Positions 1 through 5,963 of a DNA stretch of 7,412 nucleotides are shown here, in pieces. Below the pieces are notes generated by a model that had not been told where the DNA came from, did no database searches, and saw only the letters and a list, made by a program, of their open reading frames with translations. Numbering within the stretch: position 1 is the stretch's first letter; each line of letters starts with the position of its first letter. The DNA comes from Candidatus Competibacteraceae bacterium (GTDB taxonomy: Bacteria; Pseudomonadota; Gammaproteobacteria; Competibacterales; Competibacteraceae). The position numbers and the translations under genes were made by a program. The DNA lies in the NCBI GenBank assembly GCA_020444985.1, contig JAGRHK010000071.1:1-7412 (forward strand), read 5' to 3'.

Positions 1-63
1 CCCTGAACAGCGGGGTTTGCCGCGCACCGGGTCATCATAATACGGTTTTTGAGAAAATGCGGT

Positions 64-1530
64 TTACCCTTCAGTGGGCAATCGCAAAGCATTCGATAGA
101 TTGTCAAGTTCCGTGATGCTGGCTTGTACCCGGGCCAGGGCCTCCATGGCCTGCTCACGGGTGATGCTCAGGGTAAACATCGCCAAGGCTGGCAAGTGAT
201 AACTGAGTTCATCGCTCACGCCAACGTGGTGTAGCAATCGATTAGCGATGAGCACCAGGTTGGAGTATTCCGCATAGGGTTGTGTGCAATCTTCATTATG
301 GTGCCAGCGCACTGCAGCAATCACCTCCTCGGGCATGTTCCACGATTGCATCAGCCAGGAGCCGATCAGCCAGTGTTCAACGCCCAGAACATAGCGTTCG
401 ACAACGCTGAGCGGCACGCTCTGATTGACGGCCAGGAAGCGGTTGAACAGGAAAAAGTGGGCGGGAAAGACATGGCCCAGCACCAGATAGCCGAAGTCGT
501 GGAGCAGGCCGCACAAATACGCCAGATTCGGGTTCACATTCAATGGTTCGGGAAGCAGTTTGGCCAGCTCGCTGACTAATGAGGCGCAATAGATGCTATG
601 CCGCCAGAAAGTTTTCAATCCCACCGGACCATCGACGGGTATTTGAAAAGTATGGCCCATGCAGGAACCGAGTAGCAGGTTTAGGGTGTTTTCGATCCCC
701 AAGACTTCTTCGATGGCGGTATGCAGGGAATCTACCGCGCCATGATAACCATGCAGCGGCGAGCGCGCCCAATACACGACTTGTGCGGCAAGACTGGGGT
801 CCTGTTCGACGATTCGGATGATGTCAGTGACCAGCAGGCCTGGCTGGTTGCGCAGTTTGAGAATCCGCTGCGCAGTTTCCGGCATGACAGGTAACTCGGT
901 GATGGCTTCGATGCCTTCCTGTAGCTTGGCCGGCGTATAGCGCCGAGTCAGACTGGACAGATTTTGCGGGGTGAATGATTGTTGGCTGACCAAGGAATCG
1001 AGATCATCGGTCGATACCGCGAACTGTCCCCAACGCGCCGAATTCAGCATCTCGCGAAAATCGCCCGCGCGCATGGCGACCAGGACCTCTCCGGCGCCGC
1101 CGTCAAAGTAGACTTCCGTATTTATGTCCGCAATTAGACTGACATCCGCCAGCGCGGGAATGGCGAACAAACCGGGCAATGGAGGATGGGAACCGGCTTT
1201 GCAACCATATTGTTCGAAGAACTGGTGGGTTTCGGCGCCATAGAGCGGTTCCAGATCGCGCCGTAATGATTTACAAAGTATAGAAAAATCGAGAACATAA
1301 GTGCATGGCAAAATCACCATGACCAGCCCTGCTGCGTCCTTCAACAAGACGACTCGCACCATTTGCCGGATGGCGATGTCAAGTTTCACTGCGGCCTGAA
1401 TAAGCGTTTCAGCTGATGGACAATCCACCAGTCGATAGGGATAACCCTGCTGGTCGAGATGGCTCCGAACGATGTCAGGAAGGTTCATAGGGATAATTTT
1501 AGCGAATCGTCTGATTAAAATAACTGTCAT
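64..1530 (-). CDS. YbaK-type aminoacyl-tRNA deacylase-like domain fused to HDOD domain
   Basis: Predicted soluble two-domain protein of 488 residues. The N-terminal part (about residues 20-175) resembles the YbaK/ProX editing domain, which hydrolyses mischarged aminoacyl-tRNA. It has a lysine in the stretch LLKDAAG followed by the hydrophobic strand VMVILP, and the later segments GLFAIPAL and YFDGGAG typical of the fold. The C-terminal part (about 205-470) is an HDOD domain: it opens with LPVMPETAQRIL and keeps an HD pair in LLHDFGYLVLGH plus a late RWHHNED histidine cluster. HDOD domains are usually non-catalytic signalling modules related to HD-GYP. The longest open frame starts at ATG 1584, but that start has no ribosome site. 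I chose ATG 1530 because GGAGGG lies just upstream (1533-1538). A third option, ATG 1488 (MNLPDIV), fits the domain edge but has no Shine-Dalgarno sequence. The stop is TAA at 64-66. The fold assignment is confident; deacylase activity and substrate are not shown by the sequence. Confidence 0.87.
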   Translation of the reverse strand: MTVILIRRFAKIIPMNLPDIVRSHLDQQGYPYRLVDCPSAETLIQAAVKLDIAIRQMVRVVLLKDAAGLVMVILPCTYVLDFSILCKSLRRDLEPLYGAETHQFFEQYGCKAGSHPPLPGLFAIPALADVSLIADINTEVYFDGGAGEVLVAMRAGDFREMLNSARWGQFAVSTDDLDSLVSQQSFTPQNLSSLTRRYTPAKLQEGIEAITELPVMPETAQRILKLRNQPGLLVTDIIRIVEQDPSLAAQVVYWARSPLHGYHGAVDSLHTAIEEVLGIENTLNLLLGSCMGHTFQIPVDGPVGLKTFWRHSIYCASLVSELAKLLPEPLNVNPNLAYLCGLLHDFGYLVLGHVFPAHFFLFNRFLAVNQSVPLSVVERYVLGVEHWLIGSWLMQSWNMPEEVIAAVRWHHNEDCTQPYAEYSNLVLIANRLLHHVGVSDELSYHLPALAMFTLSITREQAMEALARVQASITELDNLSNALRLPTEG

Positions 1531-1532
1531 AT

Positions 1533-1538
1533 CCCTCC
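1533..1538 (-). promoter_or_regulatory. Ribosome binding site deciding the start of the YbaK-HDOD gene
   Basis: On the minus strand GGAGGG stands two bases before ATG 1530 (three bases counted from the GGAGG core). The spacing is short but within the usable range, and neither alternative ATG (1584, 1488) has any purine-rich site. A TATAAT hexamer also lies at 1541-1546 just upstream, but its -35 position is poor (TCAAAA at 17 bp). If it were used, the transcript would begin inside the ribosome site, so I treat it as incidental. Confidence 0.55.
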
Positions 1539-1584
1539 AAATTATAGCGTCAACCGTATCCTGTTTTGACCTCGTTAATCCCAT

Positions 1585-1613
1585 AAAATAATGATTTTTT
1601 AAACTTAGGTAAA
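1585..1613 (-). promoter_or_regulatory. Candidate sigma70-type promoter for the YbaK-HDOD gene
   Basis: On the minus strand TTTACC (1608-1613) and TATTTT (1585-1590) are separated by exactly 17 bp, each matching 4 of 6 consensus bases, in very AT-rich DNA. Transcription would begin near 1578, which would exclude the ATG at 1584 and leave a leader of about 48 bases before ATG 1530. The -35 hexamer falls within the loop of the 12-bp inverted repeat at 1594-1627. AT-rich DNA easily gives such matches by chance. Confidence 0.35.
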
Positions 1614-1627
1614 ACAGTTTAAAAAAT
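1594..1627. repeat. Perfect 12-bp AT-rich inverted repeat between the small membrane gene and the HDOD gene
   Basis: The arms ATTTTTTAAACT (1594-1605) and AGTTTAAAAAAT (1616-1627) are exact reverse complements around a 10-base centre. It sits in the 127-base gap after the TGA of the 110-residue gene and before ATG 1530. It could be a weak bidirectional terminator for the argS transcript, though it lacks a GC-rich stem, or a DNA site for a dimeric regulator, since it surrounds the -35 box of the candidate HDOD promoter. The repeat itself is certain; its role is inferred. Confidence 0.6.
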
Positions 1628-1657
1628 AGTCGCTTGACATGGAGGCATGGCGCGCGG

Positions 1658-1990
1658 TCAGGGTTCTTCGCGCTGGATATCGACCTGCCGTTTGGGTAAC
1701 TCGGTGTAAAAATCGTACTTGGGTTTGGAGGGATCGGCTGCTGGTTCCGGCATGCTCACCGGCGGAGTCGGCGGCGGTTGTGCGGCGGCTGGGGCAGGGG
1801 GCGTGAGGGGTATGGGTGGCGGTCCAACCGCTACTGGAGGAGGTTGCTGAAACCGGGCGCCTTTGATGTAGGCGAGGAGACCGCCAAAGAAACCAATCAG
1901 AATCAGCGTGATGACCAGTATGCTCAACCGGCGCGCCGACTGGCGGCGCTGGCGGCGCGAAACTGATTTGTAATCGCGGCGAATACTCAC
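1658..1990 (-). CDS. Small single-span membrane protein, FtsN-like N-terminal region without SPOR domain
   Basis: A 110-residue protein with a short basic cytoplasmic tail (residues 1-21, rich in Arg), one membrane span (about 22-42, ending GGLLAYIKG), a periplasmic proline-rich linker (49-90) and a C-terminal KYDFYTELPKRQV stretch (91-103). That last motif resembles the F/Y-D-F-Y-x-x-L-P-x-x-E/Q-V segment that in FtsN-like proteins comes before the peptidoglycan-binding SPOR domain. SPOR proteins are commonly encoded directly after argS in gammaproteobacteria such as Pseudomonas. Here the frame ends (TGA 1658-1660) seven residues after the motif, and the next 74 bases hold no SPOR remnant. 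The start is GTG, overlapping the argS stop by 4 bases (GTGA), with GGAGGT three bases upstream, so it is probably translationally coupled to argS. The role is likely cell-envelope or division related, by homology of position and architecture only. Confidence 0.8.
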   Translation of the reverse strand: MSIRRDYKSVSRRQRRQSARRLSILVITLILIGFFGGLLAYIKGARFQQPPPVAVGPPPIPLTPPAPAAAQPPPTPPVSMPEPAADPSKPKYDFYTELPKRQVDIQREEP

Positions 1991-3771
1991 ATAACCTCCG
2001 GAGCCGAGACGCCCAGCAGAGCCAGACCATTTTTAATCACCTGCCGGGTCGCGAGGCTTAGATTCAACCGCGCGTCGCGCAAGGCGTCGTCATCGACCAG
2101 CACCCGGTGTTCGTTGTAATAGGTGTGAAAGGCATTGGCCAGTTCTCGCAGGTAGTGGGCCAGTTGATGCGGTTCGTGGTTGAGGGCCGCCATTTCCACC
2201 ACTTCCGGGTAACGGGTTAGTGCGATCAGCAAGCCCTCCTCATGAGGTTCGGTTAACCGGGTCAGATGCGCCTGACCGCGTTGTTCATCACGGGACAGGC
2301 CCTTCTCGCGCAACTGCTTGAGCACGCTACACACCCGGGCATGGGCGTACTGAATGTAGTAAACCGGATTGTCCCTGGACTGCGATTTGGCCAGATCCAG
2401 ATCGAAATCCAGATGCTGCTCGCTCTTGCGCATAACATAGAAGAAACGGGCGGCGTCGTTGCCAACCTCCTGACGCAGTTCGCGCAGGGTGACGAATTCA
2501 CCCGAACGGGTGGACATGGGCGCTCGTTCGCCGTTGCGATAGAGGATGGCGAATTGCACCAGCAGCACGTCCAGTCGATCCGGATTTTCACCGATGGCCT
2601 GGAGGGCGGCTTTTACCCGGGGCACGTAACCGTGATGGTCTGCGCCCCAAACGTCAATCACCCAGTCGAAGCCGCGTTCGAATTTCTCCAGATGATAGGC
2701 GATGTCCGAGGCAAAGTAGGTGGTCTGGCCATTTTCGCGCTCGACCACTCGATCCTTCTCGTCGCCAAAGGCGCTGGAGCGAAACCACAGCGCGCCTTCC
2801 CGTTCGTACACATAGCCGGCGTCGCGCAAGCGGTGCAGCGTCTTGTTAACCGCGCCGCGCTCGGTCAGGACGCGCTCCGAATACCACTCGTCGTAGATGA
2901 CTCCGAACTCGCCCAGATCATCGCGGATGTCGTCGAGAATCGCATTCAGCCCCACTTCAAACAAAAAGCGATAGCGGTGATCGCCTAATAGAACGCGGGC
3001 GCGCTCGACGACGGCGTCGATATAAAGCTCCTTATCGCCCGGTGTCACGATGTCGCCTGCTGCGTTGCGAATCTCGTCCTGAGGCAGATCGCGGAAAACC
3101 TGTTGCGCTGAAACCAGATAAGCGCCGCCATGCTCCGCGTAAAACCGGGCGGCGATGTTGCACAGATACTGGCCACGATAGCCATTACTGGGAAAAGGGA
3201 ACTGTTCGCCGCAATGCTCCAGGTAGCGCAGCCATAGACTGGCCGCCAGGATGTTCATCTGCCGGCCCGCGTCATTGACATAGTACTCGCGGTGAACCTG
3301 GTAGCCGACTGCTTCCAGCAGATTGGCGACCGTTGCGCCAAACGCTGCGCCGCGCCCGTGGCCAACGTGCAAGGGACCGGTGGGATTGGCGGAAACAAAT
3401 TCCACTTGAACCCGCCGTCCGTGACCAAGCGTGCTGCGACCGAATGCATCGCTGCGTCGCAGAATTTCGTCGACCACCGCGTGATAAGCGGTCGGCGTCA
3501 GGAAAAAGTTGATGAAGCCGGGGCCGGCGATGTCCACTTTAGCGACGTGGTCGGAAGCCGGCAGGGCGGAGCGAATGCTTTCCGCCAGTTCGCGCGGTTT
3601 ACGACCTGCAGCCTTGGCCAGGATGAGCGCGATGTTGGAGGCGTAATCGCCATGCGCCCGGTCGCGTGTGCGTTCCAGGGGAATCGAGGATAGTTCGGCA
3701 GCGCCCAGCGCGCCATCCTGGCGGAGTTGTTGGAGCGCCTGGGTAATCAGTTGTTGAAGATGGGTTTTCAA
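1987..3771 (-). CDS. argS: Arginyl-tRNA synthetase (EC 6.1.1.19)
   Basis: A cytoplasmic class I synthetase that joins arginine to tRNA-Arg using ATP. At 594 residues it is close to the usual bacterial length. The N-terminal tRNA-recognition (Add-1) domain covers about 5-90. The catalytic core contains SANPTGPLHVGHGRG (127-141) with the HIGH-type signature HVGH at 135-138, then YYVNDAGRQ (163-171) and WGADHHGYV (375-383). The KMSKS-equivalent loop reads APMSTRSG (417-424), without the second-position lysine, a state common in ArgRS. The C-terminal DALR anticodon-binding domain runs from about 470, with YIQYAHARV at 472-480. The start is TTG 3771 (MKTHLQQL, the usual ArgS beginning), with GAGG at 3780-3783 eight bases upstream. 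No ATG is available in frame near the expected N-terminus. The stop TGA overlaps the next gene's GTG. A promoter lies at 3807-3835. Confidence 0.97.
   Translation of the reverse strand: MKTHLQQLITQALQQLRQDGALGAAELSSIPLERTRDRAHGDYASNIALILAKAAGRKPRELAESIRSALPASDHVAKVDIAGPGFINFFLTPTAYHAVVDEILRRSDAFGRSTLGHGRRVQVEFVSANPTGPLHVGHGRGAAFGATVANLLEAVGYQVHREYYVNDAGRQMNILAASLWLRYLEHCGEQFPFPSNGYRGQYLCNIAARFYAEHGGAYLVSAQQVFRDLPQDEIRNAAGDIVTPGDKELYIDAVVERARVLLGDHRYRFLFEVGLNAILDDIRDDLGEFGVIYDEWYSERVLTERGAVNKTLHRLRDAGYVYEREGALWFRSSAFGDEKDRVVERENGQTTYFASDIAYHLEKFERGFDWVIDVWGADHHGYVPRVKAALQAIGENPDRLDVLLVQFAILYRNGERAPMSTRSGEFVTLRELRQEVGNDAARFFYVMRKSEQHLDFDLDLAKSQSRDNPVYYIQYAHARVCSVLKQLREKGLSRDEQRGQAHLTRLTEPHEEGLLIALTRYPEVVEMAALNHEPHQLAHYLRELANAFHTYYNEHRVLVDDDALRDARLNLSLATRQVIKNGLALLGVSAPEVM
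1994..1999 (-). promoter_or_regulatory. Strong Shine-Dalgarno site inside the 3' end of argS
   Basis: GGAGGT on the minus strand lies within the last codons of argS and three bases before the GTG start of the 110-residue protein. It fixes that GTG as the start and supports co-transcription and coupled translation of the pair. Confidence 0.7.
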
Positions 3772-3785
3772 GGGGAAAGCCTCAT
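3768..3785 (-). other. Five-codon leader ORF overlapping the argS start
   Basis: On the minus strand, ATG at 3785 opens a reading frame coding M-R-L-S-P and ends with TGA at 3768-3770. The stop overlaps the TTG start of argS in the tetranucleotide TTGA. The second codon is AGG, a rare arginine codon in many proteobacteria. Only a weak purine stretch (GGAAAA, about eight bases away) precedes the ATG. The element may be accidental; if translated, it could couple ribosome re-initiation to argS. Confidence 0.25.
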
Positions 3786-3806
3786 GGGGGTTTTCCAGTC
3801 GGAAGC

Positions 3807-3835
3807 CGTATAAAACGAACCGGTTGATTCGTCAA
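3807..3835 (-). promoter_or_regulatory. Sigma70-type promoter of argS
   Basis: On the minus strand TTGACG (3830-3835; 5 of 6 consensus) and TATACG (3807-3812; TATA followed by two mismatches) are separated by exactly 17 bp. The predicted transcription start is near 3800, leaving a leader of about 30 bases before the TTG start. The promoter lies between the REP-like element and argS, in the right direction, and would drive argS together with the small membrane gene. Confidence 0.6.
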
Positions 3836-3870
3836 TATTGCGTGGGATAAACATTGCGCGCCTTACTGCT

Positions 3871-3908
3871 CTTCTCTCCCGCTAGTGGGAGAAGGGTTGA
3901 GGTGAAGG
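3871..3908. repeat. REP-like palindromic element in the argS upstream region
   Basis: The plus strand carries TCTCCC (3875-3880), a 6-base centre GCTAGT, then GGGAGA (3887-3892), followed by AGGGTTGAGGTGAAGG. A CTCCCGCTAG/GGGAGAAGGGTTGRGGTGAGG arrangement is a recognisable form of the short dispersed palindromes found in intergenic spaces of many proteobacteria. The minus-strand hairpin can be extended to CTTCTCCC with GGGA-(GA)-GAAG. There is no following T-run, so it is not a classical terminator, but it lies right after the stop of the DUF294 gene and could stabilise or end that mRNA. No second copy is visible in the window, so the repeat status rests on family resemblance. Confidence 0.55.
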
Positions 3909-3926
3909 CGATTGTATAACGATTTT

Positions 3927-5819
3927 CTAGCTGATCATGTTCAGTTTGAAATGGTAACCGATGAATTTTTTGAATTCATTAACAATTTTAAATGAGTCGC
4001 GTAGCACTTCGCGCTGTATTTTATTCAGGTCCTTGGGATTCAGGTAATTGTCCTGTGTTTGTCCTTCGTGAATTTTCCGCAAGCCCGCTGCAGTGCGCAA
4101 GGTCGAGAGATAGGTGAAAACCTCGATCAATTCCGCCCCAAAGGAAGCTTTGAACAGATTGCGCTGGCTCAAGGCGGTGATCCGGTCCACCGTACTGGTT
4201 TGCGGCAACCGGTATTCCAGGGCCAGGCTGCGAATGCCATGCACGATGGGAAAAATCCCACCCTTCTTAATATCCAGCTCATCGCGATCTTTCTCCACCA
4301 CGAAATTGGCGAAGAATCCGAGCGGCGTTTCAAAAGCGACGGTGGCTTTGGCGAAGTGGCTGTAGAAGGAACGATGATCGCTTAGCAAGCGATACATGTG
4401 GTCCTTCACATGGCGCAGCAGATTCTCATCGCCAGCCACCGCCATGGCGTCAAAGAAAATGGCGAATTGTAGAAAAGAATCTGCGGTGGGATTCACAATC
4501 CATTGAAACAACTCATCCTTGAAAGCGGTCACTGACTTGGTCCAGTAGGGGTTCGATACCATGATATTACCTGGACAGCGGGGATAGCCGAAATCAAGCA
4601 GGCTTGTCGTGAATTCCTGAGTGATCCGTTCGAGATCGGGGAAATGGAAGCCGTCGCGCAGGATCAGGGCGTTGTCCTGATCGGTTTTCAGCACCTGTTC
4701 CTCACGGCCCTCGCTGCCCAGCACCAGCAGGCAGGCGTTTTCCAGCAGTTCTGGCGGCGCGATGAGGCTGAACAGCTTGCGCAACAGCTTTTTATTCAGC
4801 TCTGACACCAGTTGCATGATGTAGCGGATTTTAATGCCTTTGCCATGCAGATCGCGGATGACATTGAGCAGATCGCGACTGGCCCACTTCAGGTCTTCTT
4901 GAGAGCGCGCCCGGTCAATTTGCAGCGCGACCAGGTGCGAATGGTTCGACAGATAGCTCAACAGGTCGATCTGTTCAAGGATGCCGTGAATGGTTTTCAC
5001 ATCGCGGATGACCAGTCGATTCACATTGTGGTGCGTCATCCGCAGCAGGGCGTTGAACAGGAAATCGCCCGGTTCCATGCTGATCAGTTCGTAAGTCGCC
5101 AGCGGTCCAACCGGGTCGTCCACCGACTGGCGCTGAATGATCGCGGCCTCGCGTAGATCCGTGGCAGTGACGATGCCGATTTCGTCACCATACTTGACCA
5201 GGACCGAGTTGGTCTGATTGGCCTTCATCGCCAGCGCTGTTTCATGAATCGAGGTTTCTGCAGGCACGAAAATCGGCGGATGAATAAAGGCATCCTGGAT
5301 CTTGGCGATGGTGAACGCCGCCAGTTCCTGCTTATTGTCCGACTCGTGCAGAGCCGCCAACCGCTGGGAAATCTTCTGCTGGTAAAAGGCCGTCAGTTGT
5401 GGATAGCTCTGCACGGCTTGCAGAAAGACCGGTCGCGGCATCTGCAAACAGCAGGTCGGTTCGCTGACCACGAAACTGTGCGGACTCGCGCCTTCCAGTA
5501 GGGCGCTTGCGTCAAAGGCATCCTCAGCGCCATACAGCGCGATCGCACACCATGGGGAGTCAGCGCCTGGAGCCGGGTTGCGCGGGGAATCCGTCTCTTT
5601 CTGGCGGGGTCGATCATCCGGGTCGCCATCGATTTCATAGACTGCGCCTTCGATGATGAAGTACAGGCAGGCAGGCATTTCGCCGGCCTTTAACAAAACT
5701 TCGCCCGAGTCGAAATGCGCGATTTTCAATTCCCTGGCCAACGACGCCAGTTCTGGATCGGCGAGTCGGTTGAAGGGGGGCTGACGGGCAAGGAAGGCTT
5801 TTTGATCGAAGGTTGTCAC
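3927..5819 (-). CDS. CAP_ED / CBS pair / DUF294 nucleotidyltransferase-like signalling protein
   Basis: A 630-residue cytoplasmic protein. A cyclic-nucleotide-binding-like domain (about 14-150; FDSGEVLLKAGE at 36-47, YFIIEGAVYEI at 53-63) is interrupted by a polar, proline-rich insert (64-90). A CBS pair follows (about 175-292; SVLVKYGDEIGIVTATDL in the first, VNRLVIRD in the second). A DUF294 domain related to GlnD-type nucleotidyltransferases comes next, with LVLGSEGREEQ (365-375) and TDQDNALIL (379-387) supplying the conserved GSEGR and DQDNA motifs. The C-terminal DUF294_C region (about 490-625) ends the protein. The start is GTG 5819 with a weak GGAAG nine bases upstream; the stop is TAG. 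Proteins of this type recur beside ActP-like acetate symporters, and the symporter lies just upstream here. A sensor or post-translational regulator role in acetate use is inferred. The DnaQ-like exonuclease gene that often follows this family is absent; argS follows instead. Confidence 0.9.
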   Translation of the reverse strand: MTTFDQKAFLARQPPFNRLADPELASLARELKIAHFDSGEVLLKAGEMPACLYFIIEGAVYEIDGDPDDRPRQKETDSPRNPAPGADSPWCAIALYGAEDAFDASALLEGASPHSFVVSEPTCCLQMPRPVFLQAVQSYPQLTAFYQQKISQRLAALHESDNKQELAAFTIAKIQDAFIHPPIFVPAETSIHETALAMKANQTNSVLVKYGDEIGIVTATDLREAAIIQRQSVDDPVGPLATYELISMEPGDFLFNALLRMTHHNVNRLVIRDVKTIHGILEQIDLLSYLSNHSHLVALQIDRARSQEDLKWASRDLLNVIRDLHGKGIKIRYIMQLVSELNKKLLRKLFSLIAPPELLENACLLVLGSEGREEQVLKTDQDNALILRDGFHFPDLERITQEFTTSLLDFGYPRCPGNIMVSNPYWTKSVTAFKDELFQWIVNPTADSFLQFAIFFDAMAVAGDENLLRHVKDHMYRLLSDHRSFYSHFAKATVAFETPLGFFANFVVEKDRDELDIKKGGIFPIVHGIRSLALEYRLPQTSTVDRITALSQRNLFKASFGAELIEVFTYLSTLRTAAGLRKIHEGQTQDNYLNPKDLNKIQREVLRDSFKIVNEFKKFIGYHFKLNMIS

Positions 5820-5858
5820 GGCAGTTGGCTTCCGAGAGTGGGAGACAGGCCCAATAAG

Positions 5859-5889
5859 AACCCCTTCACGGCGCGAGCCGGAAGGGGTT
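5859..5889 (-). terminator. Intrinsic terminator after actP
   Basis: The stem AACCCCTTC (5859-5867) pairs with GAAGGGGTT (5881-5889). A single bulged A then leads into CGGC (5869-5872) pairing with GCCG (5877-5880), closed by a four-base loop (5873-5876). This gives 13 bp of mostly GC stem. Read on the minus strand, the hairpin is followed by CTTATT, giving a T-rich tail (TTCTTATT including the end of the stem). It stands 74 bases after the actP stop and 40 bases before the GTG of the DUF294 gene. On the plus strand a TTTTATCTT tail makes it potentially bidirectional, although no plus-strand gene ends here. Confidence 0.7.
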
Positions 5890-5916
5890 TTATCTTACAG
5901 GATTCAGTCGGTTCAA
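5889..5916 (-). promoter_or_regulatory. Weak candidate promoter for the DUF294 gene
   Basis: On the minus strand TTGAAC (5911-5916) and GATAAA (5889-5894) are 16 bp apart, each matching 4 of 6 consensus bases. Transcription would begin inside the terminator stem, about 60-65 bases before GTG 5819, allowing expression of the DUF294 gene independently of actP read-through. The match is modest and there is no other support. A small GC hairpin (CGCCGC 5924-5929 with GCGGCG 5934-5939) lies just upstream of it. Confidence 0.25.
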
Positions 5917-5963
5917 GAGCATTCGCCGCAGGTGCGGCGCGCCCTGATCCGATGAAGCAACCT

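Noticed and set aside
1..63. Possible terminator or gene end downstream of the HDOD gene
   Set aside because: I found no convincing stem followed by a T-run and no reading frame with support in these 63 bases.
1541..1546. Perfect TATAAT upstream of ATG 1530 as the main promoter of the HDOD gene
   Set aside because: There is no reasonable -35 box at 16-18 bp and no extended -10 TGn. A start there would cut into the ribosome site. The TTGACG next to it is only one base away and cannot serve as its -35.
1605..2030. 141-codon minus-strand frame overlapping the small membrane gene
   Set aside because: It is a different frame of the same DNA. The 110-residue frame has a strong ribosome site, coupling to argS and a coherent membrane protein architecture; this one does not.
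2500..2530. Missing KMSKS lysine in ArgS as a sign of an inactive enzyme
   Set aside because: The MSTRSG form of this loop is common in functional bacterial arginyl-tRNA synthetases, and all other catalytic motifs are intact.
2266..2988. 240-codon open frame on the plus strand inside argS
   Set aside because: It is fully antisense to a well-supported argS, its translation resembles no family I recognise, and long antisense frames are expected in GC-rich coding DNA.
5924..5939. Small GC hairpin (CGCCGC / GCGGCG) as a second terminator after actP
   Set aside because: The 6-bp stem has no T-rich tail on the minus strand, and the stronger hairpin at 5859-5889 explains termination better.
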